The notes under the pieces: model-generated
Database searches by the model: none
What the model was told of the DNA's origin: nothing
Seen by the model: the letters and a program-made list of their open reading frames with translations, nothing else
Position numbers and translations under genes: made by a program
DNA from: Candidatus Acinetobacter avistercoris
GTDB lineage: Bacteria; Pseudomonadota; Gammaproteobacteria; Pseudomonadales; Moraxellaceae
Direction: 5' to 3'
DNA length: 64,000 nucleotides
NCBI GenBank assembly: GCA_018883945.1
Contig: JAHLFF010000116.1
Span: forward strand, 1 to 64,000
Shown here: positions 19,381 to 29,943 of the stretch, one piece after another
Layout: every line of letters starts with the position of its first letter
How positions within the stretch are numbered: position 1 is the stretch's first letter

Positions 19381-20118
19381 ATGGTTCCAATAGATTCGAC
19401 TACATCCATCATGCCACAGGTGATTATTTCTGCACGAAAACTTACACAAAGTATTCAATTACAGCAAAAAAAGTTAACCATTTTTGAACAGCTCGATCTG
19501 GATATATACGCAGGTGAACAGGTCGCGATTACTGGGCGTTCAGGTTCAGGAAAATCAACACTTCTCGGTATTTTAGCCACTTTGGATCAAGCCTCATCGG
19601 GTGAGCTATTTGTGCATGGTGAACCGATACATGCTTTAAATGAAGAGCAACGAGCATTGGTACGTTTAAAACATATTGGCTTTGTTTTTCAATCTTTTCA
19701 GTTACTCCCATCATTAACAGCACTTGAAAATGTGATGTTGCCGCTCAGATTGCAATCCGATTTTTCCTACGCAAATGCTGAAAAAAAAGCCTTAGCCCTA
19801 CTCAAAAAAGTTGGCTTGGAACGTCAAAGTAGTCAAACGCCTAAAGTTTTGTCTGGAGGTGAGCAACAACGAGTTGCCATTGCACGTGCTTTAGTTAGCG
19901 ATCCTAAAATTATTTTTGCGGATGAACCGACGGGAAATTTGGATGGTGACACCGCCGAAGAAATTGAACAATTGCTGTTTCAATTAAATCGAGAACTCGG
20001 GACAACCTTAGTGTTGGTAACGCATGATCCAGAATTGGCAGCGAAATGCCAACGTCATTTTGAATTGAAAGAGGGTGCACTTTTTGAGCATGCTGCACAA
20101 GTTGAGGCGCTGTTATGA
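19381..20118 (+). CDS. ybbA: ABC transporter ATP-binding protein YbbA (LolD/MacB type)
   Basis: A 245-residue ATPase. Walker A is GRSGSGKST (52-60), the signature [15 protein letters not shown], and Walker [10 protein letters not shown]. These are typical of the LolD/MacB/FtsE branch, which couples to FtsX-like permeases and does mechanical work or lipoprotein/substrate extrusion instead of import. AAAGG precedes the ATG by 6 bases; M11 would be an alternative start. Its last codons overlap the ybbP start (4 bases), so the two are co-translated and form one complex. Confidence 0.95.
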   Translation: MVPIDSTTSIMPQVIISARKLTQSIQLQQKKLTIFEQLDLDIYAGEQVAITGRSGSGKSTLLGILATLDQASSGELFVHGEPIHALNEEQRALVRLKHIGFVFQSFQLLPSLTALENVMLPLRLQSDFSYANAEKKALALLKKVGLERQSSQTPKVLSGGEQQRVAIARALVSDPKIIFADEPTGNLDGDTAEEIEQLLFQLNRELGTTLVLVTHDPELAAKCQRHFELKEGALFEHAAQVEALL

Positions 20119-22604
20119 TGGCCTTGTTCAAGCCATTGCTTAGACAAAGTTTTGGCTCTACAGGAATTTATTTGCTGATTATTGCGCTAAGTTTAGCCAT
20201 TAGTGCAACTACCGCTTTAAAATTTAGCAACGATCAGATTCAACAGGCTGTGTCATTACAAGCAGCAAAGATGCAGGCTGCAGATTTGGTATTGAAGGAT
20301 AATTATCCTTTAGAAACGCAGTGGCAAGAAAAAGCATCTGAGCTTTCCTTAAAGCAGTCTCAAGTGACTGTATTTGGTTCGATGGCGCATACAGATGATG
20401 CATTTGTAATGGTCAATGTTAAAGCAATTGAACCGACATTTCCTTTGCGTGGAACGCTAGAAGTGTCGCCTAAATCTGCGCAGATTCAATCTGGTGAAGT
20501 TTGGCTCAGCGCAAGGGCAATGGAGTTACTGAAAGTTAAACTCGGTGAGACTTTAAATATAGCGGATGGCGTATTTACAGTGAGTGCTGTGATTGAGCAG
20601 GATTCTAACCAAGAGTTAGGTTTCTCTGCTTTTTCTCCGACGGTTATTATCTCGCAGCAAGATATTGCCAAAACCAATGCGATACAGCCTGGGAGTCGTA
20701 TTGATTATCGGTTATTAATGGCCGGAGAGCCAGAGCAGATTCAAGCATTTGAGCAGTACTTTAAGCAACTTAAAAAGCCTTCAGAAACGGATTCAAATTT
20801 AGCTGATGAAACGGGGCCAATTGCAGAGCAGGAGCAATCGAGTTTAACCTTAAGAACAGCCAGTGATGCCAATACCCGTTTGATGAAGCCAATTGAAAAC
20901 TTAGATACCTTTTTACAATTGGCGAATATCTTGACCATTTTACTGTGTGGGATTGCGATCGCATTAACCAGTGAGCGCTATGTACAGCAGAATCAAGATC
21001 ATATTGCCTTAATGCGTTGCATGGGCGCTAAGAAAAATCATATTTTTATGACCTATATTGCACTCCTATGCGCCGTGATTGCGATTGCGATGATCATCGG
21101 AAGTATCTTGGGCTTGGGTCTAGGTTATGCGCTTTTGCAGCTCATGTTAGAGCTGATTCCAAACTTAGAATTGACGTTTGCTCTGTGGGATATGCTACTT
21201 GGGCCATTGCCGATTGCGATTTTTACCAGTGCAATGGTGTTGTTCGGTTTTGTCCTTCCGAGCTTATGGCAATTATTGAATACCCCGCCAATTCGAGTGA
21301 TTCGTCAACAAGAAAAATCAGCGCGTTCGATGTTCGTCATGTTTGCGATGGGCATCCTGAGTTTGATTGTTTTTAGCTTGGTGCTGACTGAAAATATCAT
21401 GCTGAGTACGCTGGTTATTGGCGCAATTATATTGTTGAGTGCGGTACTGTATAGCTTAGTCTGGTTCGTGTTAAGGGGACTTAAAGCACTTAAAAATAAA
21501 TGGTCGGGCTATATCCGCACGCCGTCACAAACTGCATTGCAAATCACGGCATTGGCTTTAGGTCTAAGTCTAATTACTGTGTTGGCGGTGTTGCGTACGG
21601 ACTTACTCGAAAGATGGCAACAACAGTTACCTGAAGGTACGCCAAATCAGTTTGTTTATGGACTACCACCTTTTGAAGTCGAGCAGTTCAGACAGCAGAT
21701 TGAAACCAATAAATGGGTTGGAACTCCTTTATATCCGAATATTAAGGGTCGTTTGATTGCACACAATGGTCAGCCTTTTTCAGCAGAGATGATTAAGCAA
21801 AACAATTCTTTGCGCCGTGAGTTGAATTTAACCCAATCCAATGAATATCCAAAAGATAATGTTATTGTTTCAGGGGCAGCGCCTTTGCTTAAAGCGGGTG
21901 AAGTATCAGTCGAGTCTAAATTGGCTGAAGAGCTTGGAATCAGTATCGGAGATCAATTGACCTTTAGTTTGCCTGAAGGGGAGCTACAAGCCAAAGTGGT
22001 CAATCTCAGAACGGTTGAATGGGAAAGCTTTAGTCCTAACTTTTTCTTCATTTTTGCAGCAAATAGCATGGATGAAAATGCGGGCAGTTATTTGGGGAGT
22101 TTTTACGTCCCACCACAAGAAAAAGGAAAATTGGTGAGTCTGATTCAACAATTTTCAAATACAGTATTTATTGATGTTTCATTGATTTTGCAAGAAATTA
22201 AAAACTTGGTGAACGTACTGGTGCAGATCATTACGGTCTTGGCGGTTTTAGTCAGCTTATCGGGCTTTTTAGTGCTCATCGCCTGCATTAACTTGCTGAT
22301 GGATGAACGTAAAAGTGAAGTGGCTTTAATGCGCTCTTTTGGTAGCTCGAAAGCCCAGTTAAAAAATATGATGACTTTGGAAATTGGTTTTATTGGCCTT
22401 ATCGCGGGAATTGTGTCGTGCTTATTTGCTGAAGTCATTAGTGCTATTGCAAGTTATCGCATGGGTTTAGCCATACAAGCGCATTGGGAAATTTGGTTTA
22501 TTTTACCGATCATCATGATGCTCTTATGTGCCTTGATCGGACGTTATCGATTGAGTTATCTCAGTGAGATCCCGCCCTTACAGAGTTTAAGAGAGATGAG
22601 TTAA
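20115..22604 (+). CDS. ybbP: ABC transporter permease YbbP (FtsX/MacB-like)
   Basis: An 829-residue inner-membrane permease with a duplicated FtsX-like layout: an N-terminal membrane helix (15-35), a large periplasmic region, three or more helices (about 265-400), a middle membrane part, a second periplasmic region (about 505-700) and a final FtsX bundle starting VLVQIITVLAVLVSLSG. The family works with YbbA; its transported substrate is not settled. The start overlaps ybbA by 4 bases. It is the last gene of the operon; a hairpin shared with the rhomboid gene follows. Confidence 0.93.
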   Translation: MMALFKPLLRQSFGSTGIYLLIIALSLAISATTALKFSNDQIQQAVSLQAAKMQAADLVLKDNYPLETQWQEKASELSLKQSQVTVFGSMAHTDDAFVMVNVKAIEPTFPLRGTLEVSPKSAQIQSGEVWLSARAMELLKVKLGETLNIADGVFTVSAVIEQDSNQELGFSAFSPTVIISQQDIAKTNAIQPGSRIDYRLLMAGEPEQIQAFEQYFKQLKKPSETDSNLADETGPIAEQEQSSLTLRTASDANTRLMKPIENLDTFLQLANILTILLCGIAIALTSERYVQQNQDHIALMRCMGAKKNHIFMTYIALLCAVIAIAMIIGSILGLGLGYALLQLMLELIPNLELTFALWDMLLGPLPIAIFTSAMVLFGFVLPSLWQLLNTPPIRVIRQQEKSARSMFVMFAMGILSLIVFSLVLTENIMLSTLVIGAIILLSAVLYSLVWFVLRGLKALKNKWSGYIRTPSQTALQITALALGLSLITVLAVLRTDLLERWQQQLPEGTPNQFVYGLPPFEVEQFRQQIETNKWVGTPLYPNIKGRLIAHNGQPFSAEMIKQNNSLRRELNLTQSNEYPKDNVIVSGAAPLLKAGEVSVESKLAEELGISIGDQLTFSLPEGELQAKVVNLRTVEWESFSPNFFFIFAANSMDENAGSYLGSFYVPPQEKGKLVSLIQQFSNTVFIDVSLILQEIKNLVNVLVQIITVLAVLVSLSGFLVLIACINLLMDERKSEVALMRSFGSSKAQLKNMMTLEIGFIGLIAGIVSCLFAEVISAIASYRMGLAIQAHWEIWFILPIIMMLLCALIGRYRLSYLSEIPPLQSLREMS

Positions 22605-22642
22605 TCGCATTCAGTGAACTTGAATTCAATATACATTTGAGT

Positions 22643-22700
22643 CGAATATGGCCCTGAATCGAATATGGCCCTGAATCAAATATGGTCCTGAATCAAATCT
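22643..22700. repeat. 17-bp tandem repeat downstream of ybbP
   Basis: Three full copies of CGAATATGGCCCTGAAT (22643-22659, 22660-22676, and 22677-22693 with two changes) and the start of a fourth. It lies in the 117 bp between ybbP and the convergent rhomboid gene. Confidence 0.9.
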
Positions 22701-22710
22701 AACATTAAAG

Positions 22711-22744
22711 AACCAATTGGATTAGAACCCCAATTGGTTTTTAC
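22711..22744. terminator. Shared terminator between ybbP and the second rhomboid gene
   Basis: AACCAATTGG / CCAATTGGTT perfect inverted repeat with a 10-base loop followed by TTTTAC. It lies between convergent genes and overlaps the rhomboid stop region. Confidence 0.7.
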
Positions 22745-23525
22745 TTTGTTTAAGCATTTCGAACCAAAGTGGCTGAATGGGTTGGACTAAACTCAGACAA
22801 TATTGATAAGTGAGATATGTTGCAACAAAGCCTACGAGTAAAATGATGATTTTGCTCAGCTGGCCTTGATTGAATTTGCTCAACATATACCACAATAGAG
22901 CAAGGACTGCGCCCATCAACATACCGCCTATATGTGCAGCATTGTTGATGCCAGGAATCATGAATCCCATACCCAAGTTCAAGGCCAAAATGATCAGTAA
23001 AGATTTACCATCAAGAATAAATTTTTGCTGCGGTAGCGGAGGAAGTAAAGAGAGTGCAGCCAGCGCACCACCGAGTCCCATGACCGCACCAGATGCGCCA
23101 GCAGAGACTCGTGGCAGCAAACTTGGGTCAAAGCTACTCAGAAGCTCATAAGTATTGCGAATGTCAATATAACCGCTGAGCAGACTACCCATGATGCCTG
23201 CTAATAAATACAAGCCAAAAAAATAAAATGAGCCAAAGGTTTTTTCTGCCACATTACCAAAAATATACAGCGCCCACATGTTCAACATCAAATGAACTAA
23301 GCCGAAATGAAAAAAAGTGCTGGTGAAGATTCGAATGGGTTCCTCTAGATAAGTAAGAGGTGCATAATCAGCTCCCCAACGAATAGCATCCATCGTTGCT
23401 GGATTGGATACGCTTACACCTGAGAAAATTTGCCAAGCAAATAAACCGACATTGATGATAATCAACAACAAGGTGACTCTGCCGATCGGATCTCTTTGTG
23501 ACTTTATAAACTGTGGAGGTTGCAT
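22722..23525 (-). CDS. Rhomboid family intramembrane serine protease (second copy)
   Basis: A 267-residue membrane protease with six or more helices. The catalytic serine is in AGASGAVMG (S145), the histidine in NNAAHIGGMLMG (H198), and the helix-2 motif is HFGLVHLMLNMWALY. It is more GlpG-like in spacing than the shorter rhomboid at 11806-12438, to which it is only distantly similar. It stands alone between ybbP and mtgA. Confidence 0.93.
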   Translation of the reverse strand: MQPPQFIKSQRDPIGRVTLLLIIINVGLFAWQIFSGVSVSNPATMDAIRWGADYAPLTYLEEPIRIFTSTFFHFGLVHLMLNMWALYIFGNVAEKTFGSFYFFGLYLLAGIMGSLLSGYIDIRNTYELLSSFDPSLLPRVSAGASGAVMGLGGALAALSLLPPLPQQKFILDGKSLLIILALNLGMGFMIPGINNAAHIGGMLMGAVLALLWYMLSKFNQGQLSKIIILLVGFVATYLTYQYCLSLVQPIQPLWFEMLKQSKNQLGF

Positions 23526-23611
23526 TTCAGACCTGTATTTGTATTCTATTTTCTATTATAAATGATTGAGCATCGCATGACATTCCCAATGAGCAGGAGT
23601 AACACACTGAC

Positions 23612-24286
23612 ATGAAAGCCTTTATTGTTCGGACTTTGTTGATTATTGTCAGTATTATCCTTGTAATTCAATTGTGGATTTTTTCAAGTTTGGTGTGGTG
23701 GCGTACTCACTCCGTTGATACCACGATGTTGATGCGCTGGACGTATTGGACGAATTCGTCTATACCGATTCAACACCAATGGCGCGACTACGATCAAATT
23801 AGCGATAACTTAAAACATGCGATTGTGGCCGCTGAAGATGCAAAATTTACACAGCATCAAGGTTTTGATATTGAAGGCATTAAATTTGCTTTAGAACGTA
23901 ACCGTGAAAATGAGCAAGTGGTGGCAGGAGGCTCGACCATTTCCCAGCAGTTGTCTAAAAATTTATTTTTATTCAATAAGCGATCGTTTTTACGTAAGGG
24001 TCAAGAAGCAGTTGCGACAGTCATGATGGAACGAATGTGGTCGAAACAGCGCATTCTTGAGGTGTACATGAACTCAGTTGAATTTGGAGATCATATATTT
24101 GGAGTTGAGGCCGCTTCAAAACATTATTTCGGCAAAACTGCAGAAAGCTTGAATCGTGAGCAAGCTGCATTTTTGGCAGCCATTCTTCCAAATCCAAAAT
24201 ATTATCAAAACAATCGTAATGATCGAAGAGTCTTAAATAAAAAAAGGACGGTGTTGCGTTATATGCGCTCAACTCAAATCCCCTAA
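23612..24286 (+). CDS. mtgA: Monofunctional peptidoglycan glycosyltransferase MtgA
   Basis: A 224-residue inner-membrane enzyme that polymerises lipid II into glycan strands. One N-terminal helix (about 5-27) anchors it, and the GT51 domain follows with the motifs [12 protein letters not shown] (catalytic Glu), [14 protein letters not shown] and the downstream [27 protein letters not shown]. There is no transpeptidase domain, as expected for the monofunctional class. It lies upstream of ppk in the same orientation, with a 192-bp gap that holds ppk's own control region. Confidence 0.96.
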   Translation: MKAFIVRTLLIIVSIILVIQLWIFSSLVWWRTHSVDTTMLMRWTYWTNSSIPIQHQWRDYDQISDNLKHAIVAAEDAKFTQHQGFDIEGIKFALERNRENEQVVAGGSTISQQLSKNLFLFNKRSFLRKGQEAVATVMMERMWSKQRILEVYMNSVEFGDHIFGVEAASKHYFGKTAESLNREQAAFLAAILPNPKYYQNNRNDRRVLNKKRTVLRYMRSTQIP

Positions 24287-24424
24287 TTTGCTGCTACAAT
24301 TTTCTCTAATCAATGCTAAGCAATAAGAGATAATTTGAGTAAATTTCTTTGATTTTGCAAAGAAAAAACTCAATGTAATAAATTTTATAAAAAGTTGAAA
24401 TTAATTTTTTGACTTTTTATAAAA

Positions 24425-24442
24425 TTGTCACAAATATGAAGC
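24425..24442 (+). promoter_or_regulatory. Weak Pho-box-like site upstream of ppk
   Basis: TTGTCACAAATATGAAGC matches the 18-bp Pho box at 11 positions; the first half (TTGTCAC) is good and the second poor. It lies 37 bp before ppk. Phosphate-starvation induction of ppk has been reported in Acinetobacter ADP1, which is the reason for noting it. Confidence 0.3.
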
Positions 24443-24478
24443 ATACTTAAGAAAGATTATTAACATGCAGGTTGTGGT

Positions 24479-26554
24479 ATGAATACCGCGGTTCCCAATA
24501 CTCCTATTCAATATACTTATAATGAACGCTATATCAATCGCGAACTGTCAATTTTGGATTTTCACCTGCGTGTTTTAGAACAAGCAGTTGATCCTTTACA
24601 TCCGCTGATTGAGCGAATGAATTTCTTACTTATTTTCTCCCGCAATATCGATGAATTTTTTGAAATTCGTGTGGCGGGAATGATTGAGCAAATTGAACTG
24701 GGCAATGAAAGCCGCAGTCCAGATGGCTTAACACCTAAGCAAGTGCTTGAAGCCATTGCCAAAACGACGCATGCCGCTATAGAACGTCAATACCGTATTT
24801 TAAATGAAGAGATTTTTCCGAAACTGCGTGAAGCAGATATCTGTTTTCTACGTCGTGGCGAATTAACTCCTGCGCAATCCCAGTGGGTAAAAAAATATTT
24901 TCAAGAACAAGTTGCCCCAGTACTTACACCAATTAGTCTTGATCCAGCCCATCCTTTTCCACGCTTGGTGAATAAGAGTCTGAACTTTATAGTGACTCTG
25001 GAAGGAAAAGATGCATTTGGTCGTCAGATTGACTTGGCCGTTGTTCCTGCGCCTCGCTCTTTACCACGTGTTGTTCGACTTCCTGATGAGCTAACAGAAG
25101 GGAAAGATCACCATGTCATGCTGTCTGCCATTATTCATGAACATATTTCAGATTTATTCCCTGGAATGACAGCAACAGGGTGCCATCAATTCCGCGTGAC
25201 ACGTAATGCGGATCTGGCATTGAATGAAGATGTAGAGGATTTGGCCAAAGCATTGAAAGGCGAACTGAATTCTCGCCGTTTTGGTCGAGCAGTGCGTTTA
25301 GAAGTCACTGAAAATTGTCCAAAGCATATTTATGACTATTTGCTGAATGAGTTTGATCTAGAAGTTGATCAACTTTATAAAGTTGAAGGTCCAGTGAATT
25401 TGGCACGTTTATTGACGAATTTTAAGCGCCCACATTTACGCTATGATTCTCATACACCCGTCATTCCAAAAGCTTTGAAAAAAGCAGAAAACGTTTTTTC
25501 TGCGATGAAAAAGCAAGATATTTTACTGCATCATCCGTTTGAATCTTTTGCTCCAGTGATTAATTTGTTGCGCGAGGCAGCACGTGATCCACAGGTTTTG
25601 GCGATTAAACAAACCTTATATCGTAGTGGCCCTGAATCTGAAATTGTTCAAGTGTTGGCTGAAGCCGCACGTAATGGTAAAGAGGTGACTGCGGTTATTG
25701 AGTTACGTGCTCGATTTGATGAAGAATCCAATATTGAAGTTGCCAATGTTCTGCAAGAAGCAGGTGCAGTGGTGGTGTACGGTATTGTCGGTTATAAAAC
25801 ACATGCCAAAATGATTCTGGTGGTACGCCGTGAAAATAATAAGTTAGTTCGTTATGTACATTTAGGGACAGGGAATTACCATGCGGGTAATGCGCGTATT
25901 TATACAGATTATGGTTTGCTCACCACAGACAAAGATTTGTGTGAAGATGTACATCGTATTTTTCAAGAGCTTACAGGCATGGGGAAAATGGCGAAGTTAA
26001 AAAAATTACTTCATGCTCCATTTACCTTGCATACACAATTGATTTCATTTATCGATGATGAAATAGCGCATGCGAAAGCGGGTAAACCTGCACAAATCAT
26101 TGTGAAAGTGAATGCGCTTACCGAAGTGCAATTAATCAATAAACTCTACGAAGCTTCACAAGCAGGGGTACAAATAGATCTCATCATTCGTTCTATTTGT
26201 TGTTTACGTCCAGGTCTGCCAAATCTTTCTGAAAATATTAGAGTACGTTCTATCGTGGGTCGTTTCTTAGAACATACGCGTGTTTATTATTTTGGTAATG
26301 CTGGTAATTCAAGATTGTATTGTTCGAGCGCTGACTGGATGGATCGTAATCTATTTAATCGTGTAGAAGCATGTTTCCCAGTAGAAGAACCAGCCCTGAA
26401 GAAACATATTCATGAGTTGGGATTGCTCAATTACTTAAAAGACAATCAGCAAGCTTGGCTGTTGAATGGTGATGGAACTTGGCATCGTGTTGAAATGGCT
26501 GAAGGCGATACTCCTCATAACGCGCAGCAGGTTCTATTAGAAGCCATTAAATAA
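24479..26554 (+). CDS. ppk: Polyphosphate kinase PPK1
   Basis: A 691-residue enzyme that builds polyphosphate from ATP. It shows the N domain ([18 protein letters not shown]), the head domain, and the C1/C2 domains with the catalytic histidine segment [13 protein letters not shown] and the second conserved histidine segment [23 protein letters not shown] is the usual C2 block. The length is as in other PPK1 enzymes. It faces oxyR across a shared hairpin. The arrangement mtgA-ppk-(oxyR-estB-rubB-rubA) is that described in A. baylyi ADP1. Confidence 0.98.
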   Translation: MNTAVPNTPIQYTYNERYINRELSILDFHLRVLEQAVDPLHPLIERMNFLLIFSRNIDEFFEIRVAGMIEQIELGNESRSPDGLTPKQVLEAIAKTTHAAIERQYRILNEEIFPKLREADICFLRRGELTPAQSQWVKKYFQEQVAPVLTPISLDPAHPFPRLVNKSLNFIVTLEGKDAFGRQIDLAVVPAPRSLPRVVRLPDELTEGKDHHVMLSAIIHEHISDLFPGMTATGCHQFRVTRNADLALNEDVEDLAKALKGELNSRRFGRAVRLEVTENCPKHIYDYLLNEFDLEVDQLYKVEGPVNLARLLTNFKRPHLRYDSHTPVIPKALKKAENVFSAMKKQDILLHHPFESFAPVINLLREAARDPQVLAIKQTLYRSGPESEIVQVLAEAARNGKEVTAVIELRARFDEESNIEVANVLQEAGAVVVYGIVGYKTHAKMILVVRRENNKLVRYVHLGTGNYHAGNARIYTDYGLLTTDKDLCEDVHRIFQELTGMGKMAKLKKLLHAPFTLHTQLISFIDDEIAHAKAGKPAQIIVKVNALTEVQLINKLYEASQAGVQIDLIIRSICCLRPGLPNLSENIRVRSIVGRFLEHTRVYYFGNAGNSRLYCSSADWMDRNLFNRVEACFPVEEPALKKHIHELGLLNYLKDNQQAWLLNGDGTWHRVEMAEGDTPHNAQQVLLEAIK

Positions 26555-26579
26555 CCCATATTTTTGAATCAATTTAAAA

Positions 26580-26609
26580 AAATAAGGAGCCTTAAGGCTC
26601 CTTATTTTT
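26580..26609. terminator. Terminator between ppk and oxyR
   Basis: AATAAGGAGCCTTAAGGCTCCTTATT is a perfect palindromic hairpin with T-runs, lying between convergent genes, so it may serve both. Confidence 0.9.
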
Positions 26610-26632
26610 AACGGTATAGAATCAGCGATGCA

Positions 26633-27538
26633 TTAACATAGACTTGCTGTTACACGCTGTAGAATCTGTAATAACACATCAAATTCGCTTTGTAGCGGTG
26701 TGCTTTTACGCGTTATCAGAGCCAAAACTCGAGAAGGCGCATTTTCAACAGAGCGTACGCTGATTTGCTCGTTGTTTTTTAACATATTCGAATTTACAGC
26801 AATTTGCGGTAGCAATGTAAATCCAAGATTTGAGCTGACCATTTCAACCAATGTCGGGAGAGAGCTTGCTTTTAAGCGATGATCATTCTTACGATCACCG
26901 ATTGGACATACACTCAAGGTGTGATCACGTAAGCAATGGCCTTCTTCAAGAAGCATTAACTGAGACAAATCTAAATCATCTAAAGTCTTTGCCTGAGCAC
27001 TCTTTTGATCAGCCTTATGGGCAACCAAAAATAAACTTTCTTTTGCTACTTCCGCAACTTTCAAACCGCGTGTATCAAATGGAAGCGCTAGCATGATCAT
27101 GTCTAAATTACCATGTTCAAGCTTTTCAACTAGATGTTCACTTTGAGCTTCATGCAGATGTAATTGAATTTTAGGTAATTCTTTATGCACTTCTTCAAGT
27201 AAACGCGACAAAATAAAAGGTGCAATCGTTGGAATAATGCCGAGATGTAAATCACCTGTTAAAGGTTCACTCATTTCTCGGCTGAGGCGCATAAGATCCT
27301 GAGCATCCGCAAGTAGGACACGGGCGCGAGCGACGACTTGTTCGCCGAGCGGGGTCAAACGGACATTTTGGCGATCACGTTCAACGAGTACGCCACCCAA
27401 TAAACGCTCAAGTTCCATGATGCCACCCGAGAGGGTAGACTGGGTTACGAATGAGCGACGAGCTGCTTCAGTAAAGTGCAGCGTTTCAGACAGTGTCACC
27501 AAATATGACAGCTGTCTTAGGGATGGTAATGCAGCCAT
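26633..27538 (-). CDS. oxyR: Hydrogen-peroxide-sensing LysR-type regulator OxyR
   Basis: A 301-residue regulator with a LysR helix-turn-helix at the N terminus (LRQLSYLVTLSETLHFTEAARRS) and a C-terminal sensing domain. LLEEGHCLRDHTLSVC places C202 and C211 nine residues apart, matching the C199/C208 disulfide switch of E. coli OxyR, so peroxide sensing is well supported. It starts 16 bases after estB and is the last gene of the rub cluster, as in ADP1. Confidence 0.96.
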   Translation of the reverse strand: MAALPSLRQLSYLVTLSETLHFTEAARRSFVTQSTLSGGIMELERLLGGVLVERDRQNVRLTPLGEQVVARARVLLADAQDLMRLSREMSEPLTGDLHLGIIPTIAPFILSRLLEEVHKELPKIQLHLHEAQSEHLVEKLEHGNLDMIMLALPFDTRGLKVAEVAKESLFLVAHKADQKSAQAKTLDDLDLSQLMLLEEGHCLRDHTLSVCPIGDRKNDHRLKASSLPTLVEMVSSNLGFTLLPQIAVNSNMLKNNEQISVRSVENAPSRVLALITRKSTPLQSEFDVLLQILQRVTASLC

Positions 27539-27554
27539 AGTGTCCTAGTTTTTA

Positions 27555-28490
27555 TCATTTAAAATGTTTTGCAAATAATCCACATAGATGTGGGATGAAA
27601 TGTGCAGGAATATCATGCCCCATTCCTTCAATTAATTCAAATGTCGAGCCTGAAATCGCTTTCGAAACAGCTCTACCATGACTTGCAGGGAGTAATCGAT
27701 CTTTTGATCCATGTACAACAAGAGTGGGTTGTTGAATTTGTTTATCAATTTGAAGTAAAGAACCTGTACATAATATTGCTAAAAACTGTTGAAGTACACC
27801 CGCTGGGTGGTAACTACGACGATATAATTTTCGTGCAGTTTGAATTGCCTCAATTTGATTAACATATCCTGGTGATCCAATATTGTGGAACACCTTTAAA
27901 CTATGGCTCACAATACCGTCTTCATCATTAGAAGCAGGTTTACCAATTAAACTAAATAATTGTTTTGGAAAGGGCGGTGGCAAGAGCGGTTGGTTATTGC
28001 TGGTGAATAATAAACCCATTTTTTCAATTTTTTCTGGATATTTCGCTGCTAAAATTTGTGCAATCATGCCCCCCATTGACGCACCAATAATGTGGGTTTT
28101 TTCTAGTCCCATACGATCAATCAATAACGCAACATCATCCGCCATATCGTATAAATCATAGGGTGAGCCTTGATTCCCTAAACCGAACGCAAAACGACTC
28201 ATAAGCTTTAATGTGTTTAGTCGGGGACCTTTATAACGGACTTTAGACGATAGGCCAATATCGCGATTGTCAAAACGGATAACTCGGAAGCCTTGATCAA
28301 TCAATGATTTACAAAAAAAATCAGGCCAAAACAACAATTGAGCACCCAATCCCATAATGAGGAGAATACTCGGATGTGCTTCATCTCCTCCTATTTCAAC
28401 ATGCAGCTGAATGCCATTGCCAAGATCGACTTTGGTTTCTTGCATGTATGAGGCATAAGGAGAAAGATTATATTGTAGTGCGTTATTCAT
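27555..28490 (-). CDS. estB: Alpha/beta hydrolase esterase, EstB-like
   Basis: A 311-residue alpha/beta hydrolase. HIIGASMGGMIAQILAAKYP carries the nucleophile elbow G-x-S-M-G-G. The candidate acid is in LVVHGSKDRLLP and the histidine in GMGHDIPAHF. It has no signal peptide. The name comes from its position: in A. baylyi ADP1 an esterase gene estB lies between rubB and oxyR. AGGA precedes the ATG by 8 bases. It is 134 bases downstream of rubB and 16 bases before oxyR. Confidence 0.85.
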   Translation of the reverse strand: MNNALQYNLSPYASYMQETKVDLGNGIQLHVEIGGDEAHPSILLIMGLGAQLLFWPDFFCKSLIDQGFRVIRFDNRDIGLSSKVRYKGPRLNTLKLMSRFAFGLGNQGSPYDLYDMADDVALLIDRMGLEKTHIIGASMGGMIAQILAAKYPEKIEKMGLLFTSNNQPLLPPPFPKQLFSLIGKPASNDEDGIVSHSLKVFHNIGSPGYVNQIEAIQTARKLYRRSYHPAGVLQQFLAILCTGSLLQIDKQIQQPTLVVHGSKDRLLPASHGRAVSKAISGSTFELIEGMGHDIPAHFIPHLCGLFAKHFK

Positions 28491-28545
28491 TATTATTTTC
28501 CTAAAAAAGGGTGTTCATTGATCTTAAAACACTCATTTTAAAAAT

Positions 28546-28639
28546 ATGATCTTAAAAACATGAACTTAAAAAACCGATTTATAAACACCCTGATTGTTTA
28601 ACGCCAAATTATGACTACTTAACGCTAAACTGCGACTGG
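28546..28639. repeat. Degenerate short tandem repeats between estB and rubB
   Basis: Two neighbouring patterns: ATGATCTTAAAAAC followed by ATGAACTTAAAAAAC (28546-28574), and a 21-bp imperfect duplication, TTAACGCCAAATTATGAC and TTAACGCTAAACTGCGAC (28598-28639), that runs into the last codons of rubB. Identity in the second pair is about 15 of 21. Confidence 0.5.
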
Positions 28640-29803
28640 AATTAAGTCAGGGACCAATTTAGTGAGAGTTAAACGTTGTTTACCTGCAGTTGGACCGAGC
28701 AGTACAAAACCGCGCAATACACCTTCATCGTCTAACGCTTTGGCGATCATTCCATCTTCAAGATCATCTGTTTCCCAGTTTACGTTCACATTGATCGGGG
28801 CTGGAAGTACTGTTAATGGCGCTGCTGGTGTTTTAACTGCAACTGGCATCGCTGGGTAATGAACTGGTGTAGATTGACCATTCAATGTTTTTGCGAGCGC
28901 GCGTGCTTGCTGCATCAGTGGCATAACATAAGGTAAAAGTAAGCCATTCACTTCAGCGCAATCACCTAGCGCATAGATATCCACTTGATTGGTTTCCATG
29001 AGAGTATTGGTAATGATTCCTCGACTGGTTTGAATATCTGCATCATGAGCTAATGCGATGTTCGGCTGTAAACCGATTGCGGAGAGAACGACATCTGCAA
29101 CCAAGTTTTGACCGTTGGCAAGCGTCACGATATAACCTTGTTCCGCATGCTTAGAGACTTTTTCAACTGTCGTTCCTAAAACGAATTGAATACCCGTTTC
29201 TTGTAAATTTTGTTTGAATGCCTCTGCAACATGCGTAGGTAGAAGACGACCTAAGGGTTGTGGTGCTAAATCAATCACAGTGGCTTGATGACCAGTATTT
29301 TGTAAATCATTGGCAAATTCACAACCAATCAATCCTGCACCTAAAATCACCACGCGCTTATCTGCACTCTTTGATAAGTTTTCACGGAAAGTACGATAGT
29401 CTGTGAGCGAGTTAACCACATGAATTTCATCACTAGCATCGCCTGAAATAGCCAAGCGAATCGGATTTGCTCCCACTGCTAAAATAAGTTTTGAATAGGG
29501 CTGAATTGAATTTTGGTCTTGAGTCTCTAAATGAAGTTCATTTTTTTCAGTATTGATCTGTTTTACCCAAGTATTTTTTTCAATTCTTAAATTAAGTTGA
29601 GCTGCCATTTTCTCAGCGTCACCCAAACCAATTTGTTCGGGAGTTTTGTTGCCAACTAATGCATTAGAGAGAGTTGGTTTTGCATAATTCACCGCATCAT
29701 CAGCACAAATCATCACAAGCTCTTGCTCGGTATTTAATTTACGAAATTCTCTAGCGAGGGTATATCCAGCCATGCCAGAACCAATGATTACGATAGGTTG
29801 CAT
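28625..29803 (-). CDS. rubB: Rubredoxin reductase RubB
   Basis: A 392-residue FAD enzyme that passes electrons from NAD(P)H to rubredoxin. The N-terminal FAD-binding motif is IVIIGSGMAGYTLAREFRK and the second dinucleotide motif RVVILGAGLIGCEFANDLQ. The FAD-contacting VDIYALGDCAEV follows. I start at ATG 29803 because GGAG sits 6 bases ahead of it, inside the longer frame that opens at 29815. It is separated from rubA by 149 bases holding a terminator-like hairpin. Together with RubA it classically supplies alkane hydroxylase (AlkM) in Acinetobacter; no alkM is in this window. Confidence 0.96.
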   Translation of the reverse strand: MQPIVIIGSGMAGYTLAREFRKLNTEQELVMICADDAVNYAKPTLSNALVGNKTPEQIGLGDAEKMAAQLNLRIEKNTWVKQINTEKNELHLETQDQNSIQPYSKLILAVGANPIRLAISGDASDEIHVVNSLTDYRTFRENLSKSADKRVVILGAGLIGCEFANDLQNTGHQATVIDLAPQPLGRLLPTHVAEAFKQNLQETGIQFVLGTTVEKVSKHAEQGYIVTLANGQNLVADVVLSAIGLQPNIALAHDADIQTSRGIITNTLMETNQVDIYALGDCAEVNGLLLPYVMPLMQQARALAKTLNGQSTPVHYPAMPVAVKTPAAPLTVLPAPINVNVNWETDDLEDGMIAKALDDEGVLRGFVLLGPTAGKQRLTLTKLVPDLIPVAV

Positions 29804-29877
29804 ACAACGCTCCAATGTATAATTTAAATTTTATAGCTCTAAATTTCTAGTTTAAAAACAGGTTTTGTTTAAAGTCA

Positions 29878-29943
29878 GGGCATCCTTAAAAGGATGAAAA
29901 TTAAAAATGATGAAATAAAAAAGACCATGATGACATGGTCTTT
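29878..29943 (-). terminator. Terminator-like hairpin between rubA and rubB
   Basis: In the transcript direction GACCATG-tcat-CATGGTC is followed by six T (29916-29943), a good intrinsic terminator just after the rubA stop. A second small hairpin CATCCTT/AAGGATG follows (29880-29895). Confidence 0.75.

Noticed and set aside
21068..21376. 102-codon frame within ybbP
   Set aside because: Out of frame inside a conserved permease; no Shine-Dalgarno and odd composition.
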